64,000 nt of DNA from Amphirosellinia nigrospora (Eukaryota; Ascomycota; Sordariomycetes; Xylariales; Xylariaceae). The notes beneath the pieces were generated by a model. It was not told the DNA's origin. It was given only the letters and a program-made list of their open reading frames with translations, and ran no database searches. Below, in pieces: positions 48,401-57,782 of the stretch (positions are counted from its first letter, which is position 1; every line of letters starts with the position of its first letter). The translations under genes and the position numbers were made by a program. The DNA lies in assembly GCA_004123355.1 (NCBI GenBank), contig SCHM01000004.1:5111017-5175016 (forward strand). The letters run 5' to 3'.

Positions 48401-50031
48401 GCGAATTAGACGCCGGTAATATTCTTCGCCCCGTAATATTTTGTACAGTTTCTGCTTGACGCGGGTTGTCGTTGCCTTCCGGTTTGTTCCCTTGCGCAAC
48501 CCTTGGGGCCTGCTTGGGGCTGCCCTAAGAGGTGCTGGATCGCTTCCCCATTGCGCACTACATCCGAATGTACCGGATGAGCGGGCTTTTGACGGGCCCG
48601 TCTTGGACAATAAGATTTGGAGGTCTTGGTGTCTTGGCCCACCAGTCCCGTCATGGGAATTTGTTACTGACGGGAATGCGACAGCCTTAATGACGGCTTC
48701 CTGCACCACGGCGGTACTGCCTGTCTACCTATTATGTAGTAGCATAGCATGGAGACGAGGCCGGAAAGTAAAAAGGGCACAAACAAATGCCTCGTTTGAT
48801 TATTTAACCAAGGTAGGCTTTGGTGTTGCTCTTTGCTTCTAGTGTACTTCATGTGACTGTACATCACTGTAGATGACAGCGCCTCTCTCCTTCAACGAGA
48901 GTGAGGTTGTAATGAACCGGTTGGTCTAATCATTGGAATTCGCCGCCTAGCGATATTGTAACTGCGACGGATAAGCACTAGGTTCTACACAAACTTGTTT
49001 CTTGATGTCGCTCAAGTATGCAGGTCAGATCTCCTCGACTACCTCCAAAACGAGTCGGCTGCAGAGCATGATCGACGCTGGCGGTGATGTTCTGTTGCTG
49101 CTGCCTGAGTCATATGCTCTGTCAGGCTCTTGTGTCGCAATGTTGCTAATGGAGGTTGATCTTGTCGCTGGTTACTTAGTACCTGAGGCAGCCAGGGATT
49201 GGGAATAACGAATTCATTTCATACCCGGATCCCGCCCCCGGCCAGCCTGCTTTGTAGGGCCGTGGTAGCGTTAGTAGTTGCACCGTTAGTGTACACTAAG
49301 CATTCCGGTCTTGTCCGGGCTGCGCCAGTTTTACTTTTGGACGTTGTAAGTGCAAACAGTTTGGGGTCCACTGATAGATTTCGAAATGCGTGGAAGCCCC
49401 GCAGTAGCAGTACTTGTGTCTGCAGGGCAGGCCCAGGAGACAACCCGGGGACTAGTGTACAGCGGAGGGACGCCCACCTAAAAAAAATTATAGTACCTAC
49501 CACTACGGGCGGTGTGTATCTACTGGACCTACCTAATAGCGATAATACCAAACCCACACACTCACACTCATTATTACTATCGACAATTCCCTCCCTGCCA
49601 GAGCTTCTGTTCCTACACTTCTTTTTTCGTTTATCCTATCTAATACAGCCCAAAAGGTACACTTATTTTTCTAACGCGCGTTTGTTTGACGGCCACACCG
49701 CTGTCAAATGAACCTGCAACGATCTCCGTTACCTTTTCTCCATGTAAGTTTGTCTTGTCGTCATCGAGTCACCTGTCAGAAAGAGACCAGTTTGTCATCT
49801 GGCACGTTTTTCTCTCCCTCCTTCTCAGAGCAGTAGTTGGCCTACGAGCACTGCTGGCGATGGGCGCATGAGTCATCATGATTGCCTCCGAACTCAATTA
49901 CGCCGCGCTTGAGAATTTACTTGGAATCGCCCTTGCGCAATATTCCTAAAGCTTGGTTCTGCGTCAATCATGGAAGCTAACTATCATTGCGCCTCGTGAT
50001 CTAGTCCCCCTCCCCTCCTGGTGTCCTCTAA
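45473..50031. other. Gene-poor interval, 4.6 kb
   Basis: No intact gene can be supported. Several short frames between 45.8 and 47.3 kb have protein-like composition but no recognised family (see the fragment entry). The last ~400 bp, pyrimidine-rich with a possible GTAAGT donor at 49,744, are likely the promoter and leader of the PPR gene. Confidence 0.5.
46263..47258. pseudogene. Scattered coding-like fragments, unidentified
   Basis: On the plus strand, near 46,270-46,320 there is a short hydrophobic N-terminus-like peptide (MNLHYIIAGILAGVLLFARP). A frame at ~46,365-46,499 reads LGVKETSLEIYFKQNPDIDR, and one at ~46,539-46,655 reads FTYVVLSWDEIFDRDYIDKF. On the minus strand, 47,258-47,058 reads SVNERDLGRPMPRNFPWSCP and AKEAYYIQWFDGTVSNP. 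These look like ordinary protein rather than random translation, but they lie in different frames and strands. I could not match them to a family. They may be remains of one or two decayed genes, or exons of a gene obscured by missing bases. Confidence 0.3.
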
Positions 50032-53000
50032 ATGCCAACCATCTACTCCTCCCTTTCCCTGAACTTTATCCGTCAAGGATTTGCGAAATCTTTAACCCAC
50101 GGCTACGCTCAGTCTTTCGTAGCTGCTACTCATCCTCATGTTCTAAACACCCAGAACCGCCCTTCCTTTGCTCGACGTACTAGTCAGCGGGTCGGGCGCC
50201 TCACTTCACTTCAGCTTCAGAACGCTTTCCATACCGGCAATGCGAATGCTCTCAACGAGCATCGCCAGGATCGACTTGCCAGCAATGGAAACCTGGACGC
50301 CTATTTTGAGGCGCTAAAGAAGAAGGAAGATGCGGACGAAGTCGAACGAGAGTGGATTCAATTCCAGTTTCCGAAGCCGATAGAATGGAAGCCGGACGCA
50401 GAATCAATACTCGAGGGCCCTGAACCCGGTTTACGGAGTGCCGATACTGGACGCGCTGAGAGTGTAAATCTAGGACATAGCTCCCAGGATGCCCCGGTAC
50501 CTGTGGATGTGGAGGAGGCTTTGGCTCAGATCGACGCCGCTATCGAGAAGGAAATCGAGGTCCGTGAGCTTCGTGAGGCTCTCGAAGAAAGTACCACCAA
50601 TTCTCTAAGAGCAGCGTCTCCTTCCGTCGCCAGCGTTGTCCAATCTCGAGCTTTGACACCCGCTTTTGAGAGAAGCTCGACCCCAGGAAGCGTTGCTCGC
50701 AGTGCCACACCACCAGTCGATCCTCAGTCTCAGAGCTACGCCGACCATCTCACTAAACTTGGCGAAGATGGACGATATGCTGAGATTCCAGCCGTATTTG
50801 AGGCGATGTTGGTTGCTGATATTAAGCCTATCACGACAGCTTATAACGCTTTGTTGGTAGCGGCAGCTCATATCCCCAGCGAAAAGCACGAGGTGATCTC
50901 GAAAGTGTTGGACGTCTATGCTGACATGATGCGACGTAACGTCATTCCTAATGCCGACACGTATAACATCTTGGTAGGATTGCTTGCCGCCCGATGCCTT
51001 GAGGTGAACAACCTCAAGAAGTCGCTTGACGAGAAGCGAGTGCGATTTGGCGGCATGGAGGAACCTGGCAAGTTTATGTTTGCTTCGAATGAGCTGGAAC
51101 ACGCCATTCTGTCTGAAGACGACCGACTCGACTTGGCCTTGAAGCTGTTCGATTCATCTACTTCTACGCATAGAGCCAACTATTCATCGGAAACCTATCA
51201 TCAGCTTATCTCAGCTTGTGCCGAGGCTGGCCGAATCGGGGAGATGCTACGTTTGTTTGAACACATGGAGATGACTGGCACGGTTCCATTTGCTGCCACC
51301 TTTCCATCGATGATTACGGCATTTGCCAACACCGGCGATTTGGCTAGCGCTGTAGAATGTTACAACGAGTACAAGGAGCTTGCCGTAGCGCATGATAGTG
51401 GCAAGTATACCCTTAACGACCGGCTTGATGATAAAGTGTATGCTTCCGTTATCAACGCCTATGTGATCAATAACAGAGCCGAGGGTGCGATGAAGTTTTA
51501 TGAGAAACTAGCTGGAACATATGGTGCTCATCGCGATGAGATTTCCAATGCTACTGTTAGTGAAGGCTTTGTTAGGGGCTTGCTATCAACGGGCATCTAT
51601 CCCGAGGCCTTGCAATGGACTCAGAGCATAGAAGGCCAGGCTCACCTAAATAGTTTGGCTGACATTGTTACCGCTGCGGCTGATGCTGATGATCAGCTGA
51701 CCGCTGTCGCAGCCTTCTCTAAGCTTCCTAACACCTACCCTCAGATTGCTGCGCCAGCCATGGCTCTATTGGCTTTGTGTGTTCGTCAAGGCGATATTAT
51801 GGGAGCATCAACATACTGGCAAATCCTTCGTAACCCAAGTTTGGACGTGAACGCCTCATTCATTGAACCGACGGCCATGTATGCGGTTGCTATGATTGGC
51901 TCGGGTCAGGTTGCTGAAGGGTTGACAGAGTCGGAGCAAATGTTTCACCGCATCCGGAATGCGGACGCGAACAACAACACCAAGGTTCAACTTGCCGAGG
52001 AAGTTGAAGAGGGCGTGGATTTTATCTCTCGCTACATGTCCACTCGCGGCATTGTCGACCCTCGCGTTGTGCCCTCTGCAGCCAATTTTATTGCCACTCA
52101 ATCAAGCTTTGCCGCATCACCACACCCTTCAACCGGCGTGCCTGTTGCCTTCGAGGAAAATTTCGACCCCTATGCTCACACTACTGACTTTAAAGGATCA
52201 TCGATAATATCTGATGAGTTGGAAGGGGCGCATGGCCGCAAGGGTCCGAGGCTTCAGGACGCTCTGAGCCGTTTCCGCAATATGCGGAGGGCTGGTCGCC
52301 ATCCCAGATATATCACTTATTCTAAGTTGATCTCGGCAGCTGCACGTGAGGGCAAGATGGGTCTCTGCAATGAGATTCTTTCCATGGCAAGAACCGATGT
52401 TCCCCTTGTCCCACAGTATCCCATTGTTCGATATGGCTGGTCTTCTATCCTTGATGCCATGGTTGGCGCTTGCCTAACCCTTGGCGACCGCGGACTTGCA
52501 GACCAGTATCACATGGAACTCTTGAACATGGGTGCTGCCCCATCAGCTAACACCTTTGGTCTTTATATCACAACTTTGAAGGAATCAACCAAGACTTTTG
52601 ACGAAGCTTCGGAAGCCGTCAAGATCTTTCTCCGAGCTAAAACAGAAAATGTGGAACCGTCGTCATTCCTCTACAACGCTCTCATTGGCAAACTCGGAAA
52701 GGCTCGCCGTATCGATGACTGCCTTTTCTACTTCGCAGAGATGCGCGCTCTCGGCATCAAGCCGACGAGCGTTACATACGGAACTATTGTCAATGCATTG
52801 TGCCGTGTAAGCGATGAGAAATTTGCAGAAGAGCTATTCGATGAGATGGAGGCTATGCCTAACTACAAGGCTCGCCCTGCTCCCTACAATAGCATGATGC
52901 AATTCTTCCTTACCACCAAGCGTGATAAAAGTAAGGTTCTTGCTTACTACGAGCGCATGAAGACGAAGGGAATTGCCCCTACTGCCCACACTTTCAAGCT

Positions 53001-53586
53001 GTTGGTTGACACCCATGCCACCCTCGAGCCTGTCAATATGACAGCTGCTGAAGCCGTGCTCGATATGATTCGATCCTCTGGCCAGCGTCCGGAACCCGTT
53101 CATTATGCTTCCCTTATCCATGCCCGTGGCTGCGTTCTTCATGACATGGACGGCGCACGAAAGATTTTCAACTCCGTGATGAACGACCCTAGTATTCCGG
53201 TTAATGCTTGCCTTTTCCAGGCTTTATTCGAGGCTATGGTTGCTAATCACCGTGTTGTTGACACTGAGCCGGTGCTTGCACAGATGAAACAGCGCCGTGT
53301 TGACCTGACACCTTACATTGCCAATACCCTGATTCACGGTTGGGCGAGTGAGAAGAACATTGCCAAGGCCGCGTCGATCTACGAGAGTGTCAGCTTCGAA
53401 AAGCGTGAACCTAGCACATACGAAGCTATGACTCGCGCCTACCTTGCCGTAGAGGAGCGTAACCAAGCTCAGGCAATTGTTTCAGAAATGCTGTCCAGGG
53501 GATATCCTAGTGCAGTTGTGAATAAGATTCTAGAGCTCCTCGGCGGGGTAACCACGAAGCAAATGTCGTTACTCCTTGAACCCTAG
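50032..53586 (+). CDS. Large mitochondrial PPR protein (Cya5-like)
   Basis: The frame is 1184 residues long and uninterrupted, without introns. The first ~60 residues are rich in Arg, Ser and aromatics with almost no acids (SLSLNFIRQGFAKSLTHGYA ... RPSFARRTSQRVG), a typical mitochondrial presequence. Pentatricopeptide repeats follow in two arrays, roughly residues 240-540 and 740-1170. Examples are TYHQLISACAEAGRIGEMLR, LYNALIGKLGKARRIDDCLF and SVTYGTIVNALCRVSDEKFA. PPR proteins bind organellar RNA and control processing or translation. The size and architecture resemble Neurospora CYA-5, needed for COX1 expression, but I infer this from family layout only. The window's frame-break pattern is absent here. 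Confidence 0.85.
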   Translation: MPTIYSSLSLNFIRQGFAKSLTHGYAQSFVAATHPHVLNTQNRPSFARRTSQRVGRLTSLQLQNAFHTGNANALNEHRQDRLASNGNLDAYFEALKKKEDADEVEREWIQFQFPKPIEWKPDAESILEGPEPGLRSADTGRAESVNLGHSSQDAPVPVDVEEALAQIDAAIEKEIEVRELREALEESTTNSLRAASPSVASVVQSRALTPAFERSSTPGSVARSATPPVDPQSQSYADHLTKLGEDGRYAEIPAVFEAMLVADIKPITTAYNALLVAAAHIPSEKHEVISKVLDVYADMMRRNVIPNADTYNILVGLLAARCLEVNNLKKSLDEKRVRFGGMEEPGKFMFASNELEHAILSEDDRLDLALKLFDSSTSTHRANYSSETYHQLISACAEAGRIGEMLRLFEHMEMTGTVPFAATFPSMITAFANTGDLASAVECYNEYKELAVAHDSGKYTLNDRLDDKVYASVINAYVINNRAEGAMKFYEKLAGTYGAHRDEISNATVSEGFVRGLLSTGIYPEALQWTQSIEGQAHLNSLADIVTAAADADDQLTAVAAFSKLPNTYPQIAAPAMALLALCVRQGDIMGASTYWQILRNPSLDVNASFIEPTAMYAVAMIGSGQVAEGLTESEQMFHRIRNADANNNTKVQLAEEVEEGVDFISRYMSTRGIVDPRVVPSAANFIATQSSFAASPHPSTGVPVAFEENFDPYAHTTDFKGSSIISDELEGAHGRKGPRLQDALSRFRNMRRAGRHPRYITYSKLISAAAREGKMGLCNEILSMARTDVPLVPQYPIVRYGWSSILDAMVGACLTLGDRGLADQYHMELLNMGAAPSANTFGLYITTLKESTKTFDEASEAVKIFLRAKTENVEPSSFLYNALIGKLGKARRIDDCLFYFAEMRALGIKPTSVTYGTIVNALCRVSDEKFAEELFDEMEAMPNYKARPAPYNSMMQFFLTTKRDKSKVLAYYERMKTKGIAPTAHTFKLLVDTHATLEPVNMTAAEAVLDMIRSSGQRPEPVHYASLIHARGCVLHDMDGARKIFNSVMNDPSIPVNACLFQALFEAMVANHRVVDTEPVLAQMKQRRVDLTPYIANTLIHGWASEKNIAKAASIYESVSFEKREPSTYEAMTRAYLAVEERNQAQAIVSEMLSRGYPSAVVNKILELLGGVTTKQMSLLLEP

Positions 53587-54522
53587 AGCGTCTGTCATAC
53601 GTCCCTATACTTTTCATTTTTCCTTTGGTCAAATTCCTTTGTCCTTTGCTTCTATTGCGATACCCCTATGTTGAGGAATTAATTATCTCGGATGGGAGCT
53701 GGGGATCGGTTGAAGCGGAGGACCGCTCGGTATTTTGTTTTTCCGCCTTTGATGAGGACAGAGTCGTCCCTCGGAAGGCTGGCGTTATCCAGGACGGCGG
53801 CTATCCATAAAAGACGGCGTAAATCGGAATTGGGCATCAGCGATCAAACAGCATAAGCGGGCGCGCTGGTTATAGACACATCTCCACTTTGCATATACAA
53901 AAGAAAGACTATGGTTGCATTTTTGGGACGAGTGGGCCGGTAGACTGGCCAGGAAGATGGGCGTTGGTAACCGGACAAAATGATCGGCTGGTTGTTACCA
54001 AGGGTTAGTGGGATACGTCGGCCTATCTCGAGGAAACCAAAGCGGTTGTCTTGATATCAAGTATTGGCGGTCATGCTGTCCTGTATATTAGACCATTGTC
54101 GGTATATATCTCATAAGTGATTTATTCTCGACTACCTACTTGACCCTTATGTCTTATACCTGACATGATCATGTCAACCTGGCTTATGGTAGGGTAGCGC
54201 AAACTAGTTTTGGAGTAGTACCTCAGTTGTTGAGGCGTTTTTCTCTGCACGACTATTTTACTTCTCACCGTAGCTGTTTTGACTCTGAGAATTGACTTTG
54301 AGCTTGGATGAATGAACCTTAGGAGTTTCTTTGCACCTTGTCGCCCATGTGAGAGTGGACCTACATGCATAGATGAATGTGGGGTTCTCGTCTCTTTCTA
54401 AGCTTATCGGCTATACCTGCTAGATGCATATGTGTATTGACCGCCAAAAAGTAACAGGAATTCTGCCGCCCGTTCCAAAACTTCCCCCTCGGACCAGCAC
54501 TCGCCCTCCAAAACTAGCGATA
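53587..54522. other. Intergenic, ~0.94 kb
   Basis: This is the 3' flank of the PPR gene and the 5' flank of DBP7, both on the plus strand. The frame upstream of the DBP7 start is open from an in-frame ATG at 54,424, which is probably leader. Confidence 0.5.
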
Positions 54523-56898
54523 ATGTCTGACGGCGGCCTTCTCTTAAATTTCGATCTGACCGATCAACCCCTAAAGCGCCAGGTAAAATATACTGGCGGC
54601 CGCTGGAGGGATCGCGTCAGTGCACAACGAAGCGCGAAGAGAAATGGAGATGGCCAATCTACCGGCACCAATGCCACCCCGCTGGCGACGAACCGACGAG
54701 ACCGCAATGCTTCCCTCCCCGATGACATCGCAGATGATAGACCCGCCAAGCGACAAAGAATACAAGGCGGCCCTCGCTCCGACCGGCCCGAAGCGTCCTC
54801 GAGGTCTCTGTCGTACATGACCGGCAAACTCCCTCCCGGAAGCATCAATGCCGGGCCAAAGAACACTAACCAGGGCAACAAGCCTGGTGGCGTAACTTCA
54901 AGGCTGTTTACTTCGAATCCAACCCCCAAGACTGTCTTCGAAGACCACATCGAACAGGCTGAGCCTGCGACGCCCTCCAATGCACCCCTCTCTGATGAGG
55001 CCGAGACCTTCCATGCTCTAGGGCTATCGCGACGCATTGCGCAGCATCTCTCCACCAAGCTTGAGATGAAGGCACCTACATCTATACAAAAGAACACCAT
55101 ACCCCTGCTCATCAAAGAAGACAGCGATGCTTTTCTCCAGGCCCAGACGGGCTCCGGTAAAACCCTAGCTTACCTGTTGCCCATCGTTCAGCGCATAATG
55201 GCTATGAGCCAGCGTGAGGATGGGCCGAACACTGGAGTACAAATTCATCGTGATTCAGGACTCTTCGCTATAATCCTAGCCCCCACACGGGAACTTTGTA
55301 AACAGATAGCGACTGTGCTTGAGAAGGTACTCCGCTGTGCTCCGTGGATCGTCAGTACGACAGTGATAGGAGGCGAGAGCAAAAAGTCAGAGAAAGCCCG
55401 ACTACGGAAAGGCGTCAACATATTAGTGGCAACTCCTGGTCGACTAGCCGATCACTTAGACAACACCAAGGTCCTCGACGTCGGTACTGTCAGATGGCTT
55501 GTACTGGATGAGGGTGATAGGCTAATGGAAATGGGGTTCGAGGATGAGCTAAAGAGCATCGTTAGCAAGATACGCAAAGAAGAGCTGAAGAGCTCCAACA
55601 AAGAGGGTATCGAGTTCGACCAGCTGCCGCAACGACGGGTCACAGTTCTTTGCTCCGCTACCATGAAGAGAAACGTTCAAAAACTAGGAGAGATCAGTCT
55701 ACAAGATGCTGTTCATATTACTGGTACCAAGTCTGAGAATGACGGCGAAGATGGAGACGAGGTTGACGGGGCCGTATTCGCCGCGCCCGCCCAACTTAAA
55801 CAAACTTATCTCATCGTTCCCGGGAAATTGCGGCTGGTCACGTTGGTTGCTCTCTTGAAATCATCGTTTGCCCGTAGGGGTTCTGTCATGAAAGCCATTA
55901 TTTTCATCTCTTGCGCCGATTCGGTTGATTTCCATTTCGAGCTTTTTCGAAATAGCGCCAGCAGGGCTACCTCAGACGAGAAAACCTCATTGACAGACAA
56001 TACTGTTAGTGATGCCGCTTATATCACGTCACCGGCAAACCCTACCGTTAATCTACTGAAGCTACACGGCTCTCTACCACAGCCGGTTCGTACGGCCACA
56101 CTCAACTCGTTCCGCACACTAAATGACCCTTGCGTTCTAATCACCACCGATATTGCGTCCCGTGGTCTTGATGTGCCGGCCGTGGACCTCGTTATTGAAT
56201 ACGACCCAGCTTTTAGTGTTGATGACCACACACACCGCATTGGGCGAACAGCTCGTGCGGGACGACCTGGAAAAGCGGTGCTTTTCATCCAACCTGGCTG
56301 CGAGGAGGGTTACATTGATCTTCTGAACTCGACAACGTCGTCGGTCGCGTCACAGTCATATGAATCTACACTCCAGAAAGGATTCTTTACACCCATCACC
56401 TTGCCTAGACCGGATAAAGAAACAGAGGCTGCTACCCTAGTATCAGAGAAACAGACGCCAAACTCTCGTGCCGAAGCGCTGCAGCTCCACGTCGAACAAC
56501 GTCTCCTTGCTACCGAGAAAGAAAGCAGCAGCGGGAAGCTGTTAGACTCGGCCAGGCAGGCCTTCCGCTCCCATATCCGTGCTTATGCCACTCACGTACG
56601 CGATGAGCGCAAATACTTTGATATCACACAGCTTCATCTAGGGCACACGGCAAAGAGCTACGGTCTGAGAGAGGCGCCAGGTGGTATTGGAGGCGGGCCA
56701 TCAAGGAGGACATTCAGGCCGGGACAAAACAAAGGAGGAGATCGGAAGGGTGCGGATAGAGACGACAATGACAAGGCGTCTGGCAAGAGGAAGGTTGGTG
56801 ATGATGACATACCGGTTGTTGATGACGCCGCTGCGGTCCGGATGCGCATGAAGATGAAGGACGTGATGAATGTGGCTAGCGAGTTTAATATTGGCTGA
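54523..56898 (+). CDS. DBP7: DEAD-box ATP-dependent RNA helicase DBP7 (DDX31)
   Basis: The frame gives 791 residues from MSDGGLLLNFDL. An in-frame ATG 33 codons upstream (54,424) exists, but the conserved family N terminus GGLLLNF begins at the chosen start. Helicase motifs appear in order: Q motif (FHALGLSRRIAQHL ... TSIQKNTIP), Walker A AQTGSGKT, PTRELCKQI, TPGRL, motif II as DEGD (normal for Dbp7, instead of DEAD), CSATM, TDIASRGLDVP and HRIGRTARAG. The C-terminal extension is basic with RKVGDDDIPVVDD. Dbp7 acts in early 60S ribosomal subunit assembly in the nucleolus. The gene is single-exon and has no frame break. Confidence 0.93.
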   Translation: MSDGGLLLNFDLTDQPLKRQVKYTGGRWRDRVSAQRSAKRNGDGQSTGTNATPLATNRRDRNASLPDDIADDRPAKRQRIQGGPRSDRPEASSRSLSYMTGKLPPGSINAGPKNTNQGNKPGGVTSRLFTSNPTPKTVFEDHIEQAEPATPSNAPLSDEAETFHALGLSRRIAQHLSTKLEMKAPTSIQKNTIPLLIKEDSDAFLQAQTGSGKTLAYLLPIVQRIMAMSQREDGPNTGVQIHRDSGLFAIILAPTRELCKQIATVLEKVLRCAPWIVSTTVIGGESKKSEKARLRKGVNILVATPGRLADHLDNTKVLDVGTVRWLVLDEGDRLMEMGFEDELKSIVSKIRKEELKSSNKEGIEFDQLPQRRVTVLCSATMKRNVQKLGEISLQDAVHITGTKSENDGEDGDEVDGAVFAAPAQLKQTYLIVPGKLRLVTLVALLKSSFARRGSVMKAIIFISCADSVDFHFELFRNSASRATSDEKTSLTDNTVSDAAYITSPANPTVNLLKLHGSLPQPVRTATLNSFRTLNDPCVLITTDIASRGLDVPAVDLVIEYDPAFSVDDHTHRIGRTARAGRPGKAVLFIQPGCEEGYIDLLNSTTSSVASQSYESTLQKGFFTPITLPRPDKETEAATLVSEKQTPNSRAEALQLHVEQRLLATEKESSSGKLLDSARQAFRSHIRAYATHVRDERKYFDITQLHLGHTAKSYGLREAPGGIGGGPSRRTFRPGQNKGGDRKGADRDDNDKASGKRKVGDDDIPVVDDAAAVRMRMKMKDVMNVASEFNIG

Positions 56899-57682
56899 GT
56901 TGAAATTAATTAAAGTTATGGTTAGATTACGATTTGGGTGATTGGTGTTGTTCTGATTTGCTCTGATTTGAGAGACGAGGTGAACGATGGAGCTGTCAGA
57001 GGCTAACTTTAGTCTTTTAGCAAAGACTCGATATATGGACTCGTGTCAATATTGGGCAGCACTCTTTTCCTACCTAGGTAGGCTTTGGTTCACCAGGACA
57101 GACTGGAGTACCAAACCAGAGGAGCGTTTTATTGAGAGTGTCTTGAAAGGGGTTGGTTCAACAGTGTCCGTCATTATAACTCATCTCACAAGTATGGCCA
57201 TGGTAGCTAGTAGACGTAACCTAATGGTTCAAAGATTTAGCATTAATGTTAGATTTGGGTGATATTAAGTATTCCGAAGTGGGTGAAAGCAGGGTGTTTA
57301 ATTATACCAGGGTATGGCAGACGCTAGGCTAGCTGCCCAGGCGTAGATCATCTTCCCTACAAAAACCATGGCCCAATTAGAGCTATCGATACCGCGCTGC
57401 CCAACGTCTAACCTTCTAAGTAGGTAATAATACAGCAATAATAATATGTAGGTACCTTCATTGAACAACTTCTACTTGGTGCTGTGCGTGGAGTTTAAGT
57501 CGAAGTTGTTATTTGTGCACCATTCCTCACACTCACATAGAGAGGCCAACACTGATTCTTTGGTGAAAGGCGCAGTCATTACAAGGTACGCACATAGCAC
57601 ATCCCACCACGCCGGCTCTTCCGTGGCGCACAGAGCAGCCTTATCGATCGCCAATGCGCAAACCGAACAGCGTCAAGTTGAA

Positions 57683-57727
<45 letters not shown>

Positions 57728-57782
57728 TACGACAGCGACAACAATAACGAGAACGACTACGACGTCCCTGTCTGCCTAACTC
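56899..57782. other. Intergenic, 884 bp
   Basis: Separates DBP7 and TRS85, both plus-strand. It contains the GAC triplet run listed separately and no gene I can support. Confidence 0.5.
57683..57727. repeat. (GAC)n trinucleotide run
   Basis: About 15 consecutive GAC triplets, followed by an imperfect GAC/AAC tail, lie 55-100 bp upstream of the TRS85 ATG. The run is in a different frame from that ATG, so it is leader or promoter rather than coding. Confidence 0.9.

Noticed and set aside
48155-48709. 184-codon minus-strand open frame
   Set aside because: No recognisable domain, biased composition, and competing frames on the other strand. It looks like a chance open frame.
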